A stretch of DNA of 64,000 nt from Gammaproteobacteria bacterium (GTDB lineage: Bacteria > Pseudomonadota > Gammaproteobacteria > DSM-16500): positions 156,819 to 220,818 of the forward strand of contig JARLJO010000004.1 of the NCBI GenBank assembly GCA_031291175.1. The letters run 5' to 3'. The notes beneath the pieces are model-generated. The model saw only the letters and a program-made list of their open reading frames with translations. It had not been told where the DNA came from and ran no database searches. Below, piece after piece: positions 52,386-62,073 of this stretch; position 1 is the first letter of the stretch, and every line of letters starts with the position of its first letter. A program made the position numbers and the translations under genes.

Positions 52386-54452
52386 GTGAAACTAGCAATG
52401 CATGATTGGCAAGAACGTTTATTTCTTTTTTTGTTTTTTGCTTTTTTAGCGACGGCGCTAATTGGCCCGATTGCATCCACATCAGCGATCCCTGATCTTG
52501 CCGACTATGTCAATCATTTAGGCGCAATCATTCAAGCTAAAATGGCCTTAATCGAAGGACAGTTTCCTTTACGCATCACACCCGCTGAGCAATCCGGTTG
52601 GCGTTATCCTTTTTATCAATTCTATTCGCCCACGGTGTACACTTTTGCAGGCCTGGTATACTGGCTACTCACACCATCCAATCCACTACTTGCTTATAAA
52701 ATCACGATCTGGGTCGCCTTAGTCGCAGCTGGTCTTTTCATGTATCAACTCACTCACTGGTTCATCAAATCAAAACCAGCCGCTATTCTCGCCAGTGTGG
52801 TGTATGTGACTTCACCTTATTACATCATTGTGGTCAATCGACTCGGTAGCTTAAGTGAAACGCTAGCATTAGCTCTTGTACCCGCCGTTGTCTACTACAC
52901 CTTACAACGCTACTTTCACCCCACCAAAGATAAAACCTTAGTGCAAGCTTCATTGGTCTGGTATTTATTAATCACGACCCACCTTGTCACTTTTATTTAT
53001 ACATCGCTGATGGTAGGTATTTTTGTTGTTTTGCTCACCTTACAAAATCGCCACCACTGGCGCAATCTCGTTCACGTTGGCATTGCTTATTTTCTTGCTT
53101 GCATACTCGCTTGCTGGTTTCTTGCCCCTATCGCCGCCCTGGCAAAATATTTTTTATTGAGTGACACTTATAACACCACCTCCCACATTAACTATTTTCA
53201 TCCACTTTTATCTTACTTGGTTTCACCATCCGCATTGATTTCCACAGAATATCGCAACGCGCTTTTCAAATTGCATCCAGGTATTGGTTGGCCCATCTTA
53301 TTTGCTTTTGGCATCACCGTTTTTGCTTTTTGCAAAAAGTTAAAATCACACCATCCACGAGCGAATTACTTATTACCATCTCTCTTAATCGTTTTTATCA
53401 TTGCCTTCTTCATGGCATGGTCCCCTTTTGACTTTTGGCGATGGTTACCCAAGCCATTATTGGTAGCACAATACAGTTGGCGGCTTTTAAGCCAAGTCAG
53501 CTGGATTGGTGCGATTTTATTTGCATGGGCGGTCACAGTGTTGTATCAAAAACGCCTGGATTTATCCCATGCGATCATTGGCATTTTTATTATTGGCATG
53601 AGCGCAAGCCAATGGATGCCAGACATTAAATATTCTACGATTGATCTCGCCGCATTTATTAAAAACCCTCTATTTGTTTATAACCACAACGCTTATTCTA
53701 TTAACTTTGCTAAGCACACGCAGTTTGTCACTCACATTGATAGCATGTTAATTGAACCTGACAGCAAATTAAAAACCACTTCACCTTATCTTCTTCATCG
53801 CGAACTATTAAATATTGCTGACAAACCCTACATTTCAGTGCAAGGCGTCATCTCAGAAAAAATGCCAGCGCACCAACAAGTCATTGCTCTTTTAAATGAT
53901 GTCGTGATTAGCACCACATCATTAAATCCTGGCAAATTAGAATGGAATATCCCATTACCACCGACTTCCACATTACCTAATAACAAACCCATTTTGCTGC
54001 AATTCAAAATGAAAAATGAAAATAACAAAGAAGCATTACCTGCTCTAGACAATCTCTCTCTTGATAGAGTGCTATTAACCGGCTTTTTAAAACCAACAGA
54101 AACGCTAAATGTCGAACAAACGAAATCGGCATGCCACCAGGAAAAATCCACGACCGTCTGTAAAATCAATGTGCCAATAACTACTAAATTAATTGAACTA
54201 CCAATCCTCTATTACCCTAAACTACTTTTTATCACGCTGAATGGAAAACCTATGAATGCAGAAGGGGTGATGTATCAGGGCTATCTACTGGCTAGTGTGA
54301 CACCGGATGCCGGCAAAATGAATGACATTCGCATTGAGTTCCGCGGGCTTACCTGGGCAAACAAAGTGAGTTATTTTGGATGGGGAATCTGGTTATTTGT
54401 TTTAATCAGTATTTTTTATAGGGGATTAAAACAACCCCCAAGAAAAACATGA
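52386..54452 (+). CDS. polytopic membrane protein, GT-C/6-PTPS-related type
   Basis: The GTG start at 52386 follows AAGGAAGG. At 688 aa it has about eleven hydrophobic segments in the first 430 residues, a soluble domain of about 210 residues, then one last helix (YFGWGIWLFVLISIFYRG). Between helices 1 and 2 is a periplasmic loop with DLADYVNHLGAIIQAKMALI and RYPFYQFYSPTVY, the pattern of GT-C type lipid-linked sugar transferases and of the 6-pyruvoyl-tetrahydropterin-synthase-related membrane family. I infer transfer of a sugar from a lipid carrier to a surface molecule. No glycan gene is adjacent, and the acceptor is unknown. Confidence 0.75.
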   Translation: MKLAMHDWQERLFLFLFFAFLATALIGPIASTSAIPDLADYVNHLGAIIQAKMALIEGQFPLRITPAEQSGWRYPFYQFYSPTVYTFAGLVYWLLTPSNPLLAYKITIWVALVAAGLFMYQLTHWFIKSKPAAILASVVYVTSPYYIIVVNRLGSLSETLALALVPAVVYYTLQRYFHPTKDKTLVQASLVWYLLITTHLVTFIYTSLMVGIFVVLLTLQNRHHWRNLVHVGIAYFLACILACWFLAPIAALAKYFLLSDTYNTTSHINYFHPLLSYLVSPSALISTEYRNALFKLHPGIGWPILFAFGITVFAFCKKLKSHHPRANYLLPSLLIVFIIAFFMAWSPFDFWRWLPKPLLVAQYSWRLLSQVSWIGAILFAWAVTVLYQKRLDLSHAIIGIFIIGMSASQWMPDIKYSTIDLAAFIKNPLFVYNHNAYSINFAKHTQFVTHIDSMLIEPDSKLKTTSPYLLHRELLNIADKPYISVQGVISEKMPAHQQVIALLNDVVISTTSLNPGKLEWNIPLPPTSTLPNNKPILLQFKMKNENNKEALPALDNLSLDRVLLTGFLKPTETLNVEQTKSACHQEKSTTVCKINVPITTKLIELPILYYPKLLFITLNGKPMNAEGVMYQGYLLASVTPDAGKMNDIRIEFRGLTWANKVSYFGWGIWLFVLISIFYRGLKQPPRKT

Positions 54453-54458
54453 AGGTTA

Positions 54459-54764
54459 TCAAGCTACAACAAATTTATTCAATTGTTTCAACAATTGCGT
54501 AACAAAAAGTGAATTTTTAGTGAGTTTCATTTTATTTTTAATCGCTTCAATATGGTATTTCACCGCATGTGCTGCTAACCCAACTAACGTTGAAATTTCA
54601 TTCAGCGATTTGTCTCTGAGTAAATGGTGCAAAATATCTTGCTCACGATGAGTAAAAAAGTTTTCGTCAACTTGCACTGCAGATAACAGGGGAAATAGCT
54701 CTGCCGATATTAATGCATAATCAAACAACTCTTGCTGTGTAAATGAATCAAATGATTTAGCCAC
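54459..54764 (-). CDS. small LuxR-type DNA-binding regulator, 101 aa
   Basis: Residues about 37-95 are a LuxR/FixJ-type helix-turn-helix: REQDILHHLLRDKSLNEIST, then LVGLAAHAVKYHIEAIKNKM. The usual T-V-K-x-H turn reads AVKYH, a normal variant. Only about 35 residues precede it, so there is no receiver or autoinducer domain. The stop is 6 bp from that of the convergent membrane-protein gene. Targets are unknown. A Tn3-type transposon remnant starts about 155 bp upstream. Confidence 0.82.
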   Translation of the reverse strand: MAKSFDSFTQQELFDYALISAELFPLLSAVQVDENFFTHREQDILHHLLRDKSLNEISTLVGLAAHAVKYHIEAIKNKMKLTKNSLFVTQLLKQLNKFVVA

Positions 54765-55042
54765 GTAATCACCTTATTTAGATTAAGTATATGAGCAATT
54801 ATTATACACTTAGCTAGATTAAGGAACGCTTAAATGGCTTTCTTTCTTTTAAAATATAACCCACTGATAATTAACAATTATAGCTGCCATCAACGTTTAC
54901 GACGTGTACCAAAGGTACGGTAAGGTACGGAAGCTTCGTTTTGCCGCCACTTTCTCTTTCGCCGATGATCAAGCCAACTCTTCTTCATTTTTCCTAAAAC
55001 GAGCCAGATTACACTCTTAATCGGACTATGAATTATCCTGTA

Positions 55043-55948
55043 TCATCTAGGATTCCAAGTTTGCGTTCGATTTCTCCCTGTAGATTTAGCTAAATATAAT
55101 GCCTTATCAGTATGATCAATTGATTCTTCAACAGTCGCATTTGGGTCAAGTATCGTAATGCCGCAGGATACAGTAATATGAAGCGGCTCTTGTAACCCGA
55201 CATTGAATGGCATTGCGGCAATTTCCTCACGTATGCGATCCAGCATCTCAAATGCTTGTGTTAAATTGACCTGCTGTATACAAAGTAGAAATTCTTCCCC
55301 TCCAAAACGAAATATTTTATCGTATGGACGTAGATGTTCTATTAGATAATGAGCTAGAGTTGCTAATACTTTATCTCCTACAAGATGTCCGTGCTGATCA
55401 TTAACCTTTTTAAATAAATCTATATCGACCATTGCGATACAACAAGACTGCAACTGTCGTCGAGTCAGTTCTTGTTGTTCTCGTAATACTGGTAACATCG
55501 TAATTCGATTTATCGCCATTGTAAGTGGATCGCGGTTATATAATAAAATTTCTATTTCATTTTTTAAACCATAAATTTCCAGCCGCAATCGTTCGAGAGA
55601 ATTTGCAAAATTGTCATAATCAAGCGGAGTAATTGTATTGTTTGTATTTAGATTAATTAAGACATGACTAACCAACTGATGCATGCGCTGATGCGCTTCA
55701 CCAATCGCAATAAATCCTGGGTGATTATTAATGCTTTTTGATTTGTTGCTATAGTACCACTGACCAAATCTACACTCCCTATACGCATCAGGAATAGTGT
55801 CATGCTTATTGCACGGCAATCTGCAGGCAAGTGTGCGCATTAAATCATTATACCATTGTTGATGATTATATAACGCCTGGTCTAGCTGAGTCAAAATCTG
55901 CTGTAATTCATCACGATCCGTGTTTTGAAGTTGCATTAATTTCTCCAT
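55043..55948 (-). CDS. dgcZ: CZB-GGDEF diguanylate cyclase, DgcZ-like
   Basis: At 301 aa it has the two-domain plan of E. coli DgcZ (YdeH). The N-terminal zinc-sensing CZB domain shows His29, Cys59 (in ECRFGQW), His86 and His90 (in AHQRMH), which match the four DgcZ zinc ligands with a constant offset of +7. The GGDEF domain follows from about 139: DPLTMAINR, then AMVDIDLFKKVNDQHGHLVG and the active site GGEEF at 216-220. RPYD at 207-210 is an intact product-inhibition site five residues before it. It should make cyclic di-GMP, inhibited by zinc. It lies within the remains of a Tn3-type transposon, divergent from the resolvase remnant. Confidence 0.93.
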   Translation of the reverse strand: MEKLMQLQNTDRDELQQILTQLDQALYNHQQWYNDLMRTLACRLPCNKHDTIPDAYRECRFGQWYYSNKSKSINNHPGFIAIGEAHQRMHQLVSHVLINLNTNNTITPLDYDNFANSLERLRLEIYGLKNEIEILLYNRDPLTMAINRITMLPVLREQQELTRRQLQSCCIAMVDIDLFKKVNDQHGHLVGDKVLATLAHYLIEHLRPYDKIFRFGGEEFLLCIQQVNLTQAFEMLDRIREEIAAMPFNVGLQEPLHITVSCGITILDPNATVEESIDHTDKALYLAKSTGRNRTQTWNPR

Positions 55949-56070
55949 TTTTCACAGTAACGAAAACGACAGTTTATATTACCTGAGTATCAAGTTCATT
56001 TTCGCAAGAAAAGAAAAGCATATAACGGTAACTAAAACGGTTAAAAATTCAAGGTTATACAACTTGTTTG

Positions 56071-56098
56071 TGTGCGATAAGTTACGTTACCATCGCAC
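56071..56098. promoter_or_regulatory. possible resolvase site (res I)
   Basis: TGTGCGAT-13 nt-ATCGCAC is a 28-bp palindrome-ended segment, the length of a Tn3 res subsite I, lying 28 bp before the resolvase remnant start. AT-rich DNA on the cyclase side could hold subsites. It also overlaps where the cyclase promoter should be. Confidence 0.5.
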
Positions 56099-56126
56099 CC
56101 TCATTTAATCAATGCAAATGTAATTT

Positions 56127-56408
56127 ATGCTCATAGGATATGCAAGAGGATGCGCTAAAGAGCGCTGGTTGCGAAGACGTTTATACCGATGTCGTAAGCG
56201 GTGTTAAGGCCGCATGGGTGGCAGACCTATGCAATTAAATAAACAGGAAATTAGAAAGATTAAAAAACACTATGATACAGGCGATTTATCAGTAATGGAA
56301 ATTTGAAAATTATTTAATATTACAAAACCAACACTTTATCGTTATTTAAAAAACGAATCTCAAAATAAATCAAAACAAAAAGCGATAAAAATATTATATG
56401 AACAATGA
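56127..56408 (+). pseudogene. broken serine resolvase/invertase gene
   Basis: Starting MLIGYAR at 56127, the standard resolvase N terminus, the frame is then lost. In another frame the piece ALKSAGCEDVYTDVVSGVKA from about 56151 matches the resolvase segment with catalytic-domain end, with most of the middle missing. From 56229 a third piece (MQLNKQEIRKIKKHYDTGDL, then SVMEI, stop, KLFNITKPTLYRYLKN) is the C-terminal helix-turn-helix, interrupted by a TGA at 56301-56306. At least one deletion, a frameshift and a stop make it inactive. Confidence 0.85.
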
Positions 56409-56523
56409 TATCCTTTTGAACCTGAGCGATGATGAATTGCTTCTCGCAAAAAACAAAAAATTCGGATAAAAATAGGCTTGGGTTTGCGGTACTCTTTAAA
56501 TATTTCCAAGAAGAGCTAGCATG
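56409..56523 (+). pseudogene. fragment of Tn3-family transposase N terminus
   Basis: Translation gives ILLNLSDDELLLAKNKK and, after a frame change, KNRLGFAVLFKYFQEE; together these match the N-terminal part of Tn3-family transposases (segment L-S-x-x-E-L...N-R-L-G-F-A-V). The rest of the roughly 950-aa enzyme is gone, and the inverted repeat follows directly. Confidence 0.75.
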
Positions 56524-56615
56524 AACATCCTGCGGCGAAAGGGAAAGTGTCGGCAAAACGAAGCTTCCGTACCTTAGGGCCCAATTTTTCTCCAGGCAGA
56601 GAACTCACCCACCAC

Positions 56616-59141
56616 TTAATGCGCATCCATCTGAATATATTTTTTAATCGAAGCAATCAATTCTTCCGTCGATGTACTCGACTTCATTAAAATTTGTGTC
56701 ACATACTTCGCGTAATCCATATCTAACTGAATCGATGAATTAACAATAATAGGTATTCTATACTTACTCAACAACGGCAAAAGCTCTGCGCCATTTCCAT
56801 CAGGCAATAACAAATCCAATATCACCAAATCATATTTTCCTTCGGTAAGCGCTTTTTTAGTTTCCTCCAAAGACGCGGCAACCGATATCACCGCATGCTG
56901 ATCAAGCAACGCAGCAATAATACGCTGCGTATTCACATCATCTTCAATATGCAAAATATGCGGGATATTAGGATAAGTTTTTATTTTAATGAGACCAATA
57001 GATTGAATCAATTTATTAAAATTAATCGGCTTATCCAGCCAATCATGTACTGAAAATGCTTCGCCATTTAAAAGATTACGTCCTGTTTCTGAAATCACAG
57101 ATTGCACAATAATCGGCAGCGTGCGTGTTCTTTCTTTGCTACGCAACTCTCTAATTAACGAAATTCCATCTTGATCTGGCAAAATGAGATCCAGCAATAA
57201 TGCTTTGTATGAATGCATTCCTAATAATTTTTTTGTTTCAGCAGCGGTACAGGCCACATCGCATTCAAACCCACCAGCCTCTAATAATGCCCTGAGATAA
57301 TTCGCCTGATCTTCATCGTCCTCGCAAATCAGAATTTTTTCATCCAATTTTTCTAAACTATTTTTATCGCTAATGGTTTTCTCACCCACCGCGAAATTGA
57401 TACGTCTTGGCAAATCAAAATAAAAAGTGGTCTCCCCGCTCGGTAGGCTACGAAAATTGAGTATCCCGTGCATTTTTTCAATAATCGCTTTACTAATACT
57501 CAGCCCCAAGCCAGTGCCGCCTTTCTCACGCGTATTCGACGTATCGGCTTGAGAAAATTTTTGAAAAATTTGCGCCTGAAACTCCAATGGAATACCTTGA
57601 CCTCTATTGGTCACAGACACCCGAACGAAGTTATTCACCTCAGAAATTTCCACGTCCACATAACCATCTTTTGCAGAAAACTTTACCGCATTGGAAAACA
57701 AATTAGATAATACCTGCATCAAACGATCAGCATCGACATTCACAATACAATTAGATACGGTTTTGACTAAATCTAGCTTGATCCCAAATTTTTCGGCATA
57801 AATTTTATTAGCATTAATCGATTCCAATACGATTTTTTCAATATCAAAAAAGTTGAATTGAAAAACCATTTTGCCTTCTTCAATTTTTTCAATATCCAAA
57901 ATATCATTAATCAGTAATAATAAGCGTTCACAGTTTTGATTCGCTATATCCAGTAATTTTTTGGATTTTTCGCTAAACTCGCCGACAGAACCGCCCAGTA
58001 TCAAACCTAAAGCACCGCGAATAGAAGTGATAGGTGTTCTTAATTCATGACTCACGACAGAGACAAACTCTTTCTTGATTTTTGCAATCTTAATGCGCTC
58101 GCTCAAATCACGAGAAAAATTGACAAAACCTATCAAATTATTATTGCTATCGTACAATGCTGTGATGACGACATTCGCAAAAAAACGGCTTCCATCTTTT
58201 CTCACGTGCCAACATTCTTCTTCAAAGCGTCCGGCTTTATTGGCAATATCTAGTTCATTACTGGGACGATACGCTTTAGATCCTTCTTCCGATAAAAACT
58301 TTGAAAATGGCTGCCCAACAATTTCGTCCGCTATGTAACCATAAATTCTTTCGGCGCCAGTATTCCACGTGTTAATCTTGCCCTCCGTGTCCAACATCAT
58401 GATCGCATAATCATACGTGCCATTAATGATTAATCTTAATCGTTTCTCAGCCTCAGATTTAATTCTTTCAGTTTCAGTGAGCTGATTCAGATATGAGCTT
58501 AATAAAAATAAGCTCAAAATGAACAACAAACCACTTGATGCCATCGCGAATAAAAATATTCTGTTGGTATTCTGAATATTATGCTGATAAAAATCATTAC
58601 GCTCTTTTAATAAATACTGCTCTTCTTGAATAATATTCGTAAATAAATTTTTTGTTTTGATTTTAAGTAATTGTAACTCCTCACTCGTATCCATTTTAAG
58701 CGCCAATGTCTTATCTGTCGCGTAAAGTTGAACAATTCGCTCACTGGAATCCATTCTTTTTTGTAATGTAGTTTGAAGTTCGAATATTCTTTGCTGTTGA
58801 AAGGGATTATCTATCGTTAAATCCCGTAATAAATCAATATTCTGTTCAGCCCGTTTAAAATAAGGCGCGAGCTGTGCGGAGGAAATTGGCCTATTTGAGA
58901 GAATAGCGAGATCCAATACCGATGAAGATTCCAGTAATGCCAGCTGCGCATTTTCAGCCGTTGAAATCGCCCTGTGTGTGTGAATCACCCATTCATTCAC
59001 AATTGATACGCGTTGAATCTGTTGATAGGCAACAATATTACTGCCGATGAGAATCAATAGCCCAATAAAAAAGAGTATATTAATTGAATATCGTTGCGAG
59101 GGTGCCTTCATGTTCATCAGCCTCTGAAAATCAATCCTCAT
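56616..59141 (-). CDS. hybrid sensor histidine kinase with two receiver domains
   Basis: At 841 aa, domains in order are: membrane helix 21-40; periplasmic CHASE3-like helical sensor to about 190; second helix 195-217; PAS (about 233-350, with a PAC-type GFVNFSRDLSE end); HisKA with phosphate-accepting His365 in VVSHELRTP; HATPase with N box (SNLFSNAVKF), NRGQGIP and GGTGLGL (541-547); receiver 1 with Asp651 (LLLDLILPDQDG); receiver 2 with Asp776 (VILDLLLPDGNG). There is no Hpt domain and no adjacent response regulator, so the output partner must be elsewhere. The ATG ten codons in is an alternative start. The stop is 40 bp from the Tn3-type inverted repeat. Confidence 0.92.
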   Translation of the reverse strand: MRIDFQRLMNMKAPSQRYSINILFFIGLLILIGSNIVAYQQIQRVSIVNEWVIHTHRAISTAENAQLALLESSSVLDLAILSNRPISSAQLAPYFKRAEQNIDLLRDLTIDNPFQQQRIFELQTTLQKRMDSSERIVQLYATDKTLALKMDTSEELQLLKIKTKNLFTNIIQEEQYLLKERNDFYQHNIQNTNRIFLFAMASSGLLFILSLFLLSSYLNQLTETERIKSEAEKRLRLIINGTYDYAIMMLDTEGKINTWNTGAERIYGYIADEIVGQPFSKFLSEEGSKAYRPSNELDIANKAGRFEEECWHVRKDGSRFFANVVITALYDSNNNLIGFVNFSRDLSERIKIAKIKKEFVSVVSHELRTPITSIRGALGLILGGSVGEFSEKSKKLLDIANQNCERLLLLINDILDIEKIEEGKMVFQFNFFDIEKIVLESINANKIYAEKFGIKLDLVKTVSNCIVNVDADRLMQVLSNLFSNAVKFSAKDGYVDVEISEVNNFVRVSVTNRGQGIPLEFQAQIFQKFSQADTSNTREKGGTGLGLSISKAIIEKMHGILNFRSLPSGETTFYFDLPRRINFAVGEKTISDKNSLEKLDEKILICEDDEDQANYLRALLEAGGFECDVACTAAETKKLLGMHSYKALLLDLILPDQDGISLIRELRSKERTRTLPIIVQSVISETGRNLLNGEAFSVHDWLDKPINFNKLIQSIGLIKIKTYPNIPHILHIEDDVNTQRIIAALLDQHAVISVAASLEETKKALTEGKYDLVILDLLLPDGNGAELLPLLSKYRIPIIVNSSIQLDMDYAKYVTQILMKSSTSTEELIASIKKYIQMDAH

Positions 59142-59228
59142 TAGAATATATTACACCAAAATAAGGGTTTAATTTTTCTTCAACTGGATTTAAAAGACTT
59201 GGTATGACGTATTTTGCGCCTATTTGTG

Positions 59229-60638
59229 CTATATGCTTAGTATTGAACCATAATGACGACTGAGTCTTCTCCAACGAAACCACATAATAATCGCGCCAAT
59301 TAACATACCACTCGCTGAACCAATAGCGACGCCAATGACCCCCCAATTTAAATTAAATGCGAGAAAATAGCTTAGCGGTATCCCAATAAGCCATAATGAG
59401 AGCAATGTCACCAACATTGGCACTCTTGTATCTAATAACCCGCGCACCGCGCCGATTAATACATTCCGAAAAGAATCCACAATCAAGGCAAACGCCGTAA
59501 TGGAAAATAAGCTCAAGATTAACTTAACCGTTTCTGCATTGGCTGGTGCATTGACATCTAAATACGCGGAGGCCAATGCTTTTGGCATAAAGAAAAAAAG
59601 GCAACCGATAAACAGCGAGGCAATCAATGATATCACCATGCTAATACCACCGATCTTTTGAATTTCATAATATTGCTTTGCACCAAAGGCCTGTCCCACC
59701 AATATCCCACTGGCTTGTGATAACGCAAATAATGGAATCAGTACTAAAAATCGATATTGATTAATCACTTGATAAGCCGCCAAAGAAACCGTCCCGAGCC
59801 ATCCAATAATAGCGGCGCTAATAAAAAACGAAAGCATCTCCCCGCCAGTTTGAAAACTGATAGGCCAACCTATCTGAAACATTCTCACTAAATAGTTCCA
59901 ATTCTTATGCACGCGATAGTTGAACAAATCAAACTGCTTAAAATAATCAAAGTAATAAAAACAGAGCATCGTAAATAAGAAGGCAAACCAATTTTGAGCT
60001 GCCATGGCATAACCCAAACCTGCAACGCCTAGATTTGGCATCCCGAATTTACCAAAAATCAAACCATAGGCAAAAAACAGCAGTATGACAATGCTGATAA
60101 AGCTCGTATAAATAATTAGCTTTTGTTTATGCACCGCATAGCAGAATTGCTGATTACAAACGAGCAACATCGTCGGTATGACACCCCAGGCATACGCATG
60201 AAAAAATTGCTTAACAACAAGCACTATCGATTTTAATTGACCGCAAAAAAGCAATAAAGTTTCTATACGATAAAAAATCAACATAATGGGCAAACTAATC
60301 AACACGCCTAATGTCCATGCTTGTTGCACGTAGTTACCGATAGAAGCATAATTTTTTTCGCCATAAGCATGGCCGACAAGAACGCTTAAAGAAAATAAAA
60401 TGGACATGCCAATGACAATAATGGACATTTGCGTGGAATAGATTAATGCACTCGCTGCCAACACATCATGACCCAAACGCGCTAACATCACCATACACAA
60501 AAAACCGCTAGCGACTGTTATTAATTGAATCGCCGTCATAGGAACAGCCAGTGACAGTATCTTCGCGCTAATTTGCCGTGTAGTCAGCCGTTTAACCTTC
60601 AAGTGACTGTCATTTGAATCTTGCATCATAAACCTCAT
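59229..60638 (-). CDS. MATE-family multidrug exporter
   Basis: At 469 aa it has twelve membrane helices and a MATE layout: IQLITVASGFLCMVMLARLG in helix 1-2, GVAGLGYAMAAQNWFAFLFT in the middle, and the second-half repeat with FFISAAIIGWLGTVSLAAYQ and GQAFGAKQYYEIQKIGGISM. It exports cationic drugs or metabolites using a Na+ or H+ gradient; the substrate is unknown. It is 88 bp from the histidine kinase start on the same strand and probably separate. Confidence 0.92.
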   Translation of the reverse strand: MRFMMQDSNDSHLKVKRLTTRQISAKILSLAVPMTAIQLITVASGFLCMVMLARLGHDVLAASALIYSTQMSIIVIGMSILFSLSVLVGHAYGEKNYASIGNYVQQAWTLGVLISLPIMLIFYRIETLLLFCGQLKSIVLVVKQFFHAYAWGVIPTMLLVCNQQFCYAVHKQKLIIYTSFISIVILLFFAYGLIFGKFGMPNLGVAGLGYAMAAQNWFAFLFTMLCFYYFDYFKQFDLFNYRVHKNWNYLVRMFQIGWPISFQTGGEMLSFFISAAIIGWLGTVSLAAYQVINQYRFLVLIPLFALSQASGILVGQAFGAKQYYEIQKIGGISMVISLIASLFIGCLFFFMPKALASAYLDVNAPANAETVKLILSLFSITAFALIVDSFRNVLIGAVRGLLDTRVPMLVTLLSLWLIGIPLSYFLAFNLNWGVIGVAIGSASGMLIGAIIMWFRWRRLSRHYGSILSI

Positions 60639-60927
60639 GCTACCTGTTCAAACTTTATTCTCCCCTCTTTTGGATGTCAAGTACAGTTGCATTTGACGAT
60701 CGCATAGACTAACTTTTACCTGTTTTCAATTTTATCGTATCGCGACTTGTTGGCGGTATAACAGTATTTTGAGAAAGCTATCCTATTTATAAGAAACAAC
60801 GGGGTCAGGATAGATCAACTTTTTGTTCATACATTCTTAACGTGCTAAAGTTAACTGAATCTAGCTTTCACTTTTCAATTTATTTTCGTTGGCGAAAATA
60901 AACCATGGTACTTAACTTGCAGGCGTC

Positions 60928-62073
60928 ATGAAAATGCACCAGAAACTATCACATTTTATCTACATCATCTTATTGGTTTTATTACCCGCCCTAACCCTGG
61001 GTGCACCGCCAAGCGTCAATTGGCAAACAGAAATGCGCGACTTGATTTATCAATGGCAAACTGAAAAAGCGATGCCAGCTACGACTGTTTCAATTAAGTT
61101 TTTGAACGATCCTAAAATTTATAATTTTTACAGTGGCACAGTCATGTTGAACAGTTTTCAAGATGTGACATCACATCATTTGTTTCAACTGGGCAGCGTC
61201 ACCAAAACCTATATCAGCGCCGTCCTTTTGCAGCTAGAGGCAGAAGGTAAGCTCACGATCGACAGCCCTATTGGTCAATGGTTCCCCGAATATCCTCGAT
61301 GGTCAAAAATCACGGTAAAACAACTATTAAACATGACTAGCGGCATATACAACTTCACTAAAATGATTGATCTCATGAAAATGAGTCCCGCCGATCGCCT
61401 CAAACAATGGCAACCGAATGAACTCGTGAATGTCGCATACGAACACACAGATTACTTCCCACCTGGCAAAGCTTGGCAATATTCAAATACGAATTATGTA
61501 TTAGCCGGCATGATCATTGAACGTGTCACCAACCAACCATTAGCAACTGTTTTGCAAGAGAGACTGCTCTCAAAACTGCACTTAACCCATACTTACTTTT
61601 TACCTTATCCTTACCCTGATACTATTTTACAGCGAATGGTAAGAGGTTATCGCGACAAAGTCGATATCACACAATTTAATATGTCTTCTTACGGTGCAGC
61701 AGGGGCTATGATTGCAAACAGTGAAGATGTCATTCACTGGACGAATGCTTTATTTAACGGCACTGTCCTTAAGCCGCAGCAATTAACGGAGTTCATGACA
61801 ACAGTGCCTTTTCAAGATCAACCGCCTAAACCCGCTGGCAGTCGTTATGGTCTTGGCATTTATCTCACTAACATTCCACAGCTAGGTGATGTCTGGTGGT
61901 ATTCCGGTGTGACGGACGGTTACATTTCGATGCTTGCCTGGATCCCTAATAAAAAAACCTTCATAGCCGCGAATATAGATCATCGCGTTGGAAATCAGTA
62001 CGGCACGCTCATGCCAGAACAAGCGCTGTTTGATGAAATCATTATGGTTCTGAAAAAAAACGTGTGGCATTAA
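60928..62073 (+). CDS. exported serine beta-lactamase/DD-peptidase-like hydrolase
   Basis: At 381 aa it has a Sec signal (FIYIILLVLLPALTLGAP). The class C/penicillin-binding fold motifs are present: SVTK at 90-93 with the catalytic Ser and Lys, YSN at 185-187, and a late SGVTDGY segment in place of the KTG box. It probably acts on D-Ala-D-Ala peptides, esters or related compounds; true beta-lactamase activity cannot be claimed. It is a single gene with AGGCG as ribosome site, preceded by 290 bp without a visible gene and followed by nested repeats. Confidence 0.87.
   Translation: MKMHQKLSHFIYIILLVLLPALTLGAPPSVNWQTEMRDLIYQWQTEKAMPATTVSIKFLNDPKIYNFYSGTVMLNSFQDVTSHHLFQLGSVTKTYISAVLLQLEAEGKLTIDSPIGQWFPEYPRWSKITVKQLLNMTSGIYNFTKMIDLMKMSPADRLKQWQPNELVNVAYEHTDYFPPGKAWQYSNTNYVLAGMIIERVTNQPLATVLQERLLSKLHLTHTYFLPYPYPDTILQRMVRGYRDKVDITQFNMSSYGAAGAMIANSEDVIHWTNALFNGTVLKPQQLTEFMTTVPFQDQPPKPAGSRYGLGIYLTNIPQLGDVWWYSGVTDGYISMLAWIPNKKTFIAANIDHRVGNQYGTLMPEQALFDEIIMVLKKNVWH

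Larger units (their letters stand above)
54921..56576. mobile_element. decayed Tn3-type transposon carrying a diguanylate cyclase
   Basis: Two 44-bp inverted repeats bound the element: TAAGGTACGGAAGCTTCGTT... at 54921-54964 and its reverse complement at 56533-56576, with 42 of 44 identical. Inside are a complete CZB-GGDEF gene, a possible resolvase site, a broken serine-resolvase gene and a fragment of a Tn3-family transposase. The resolvase and transposase fragments point right, the cyclase left, so the cyclase looks like a passenger gene. The exact outer ends and the 5-bp target duplication cannot be fixed by eye; the shared sequence does not start with the usual GGGG. Confidence 0.75.
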
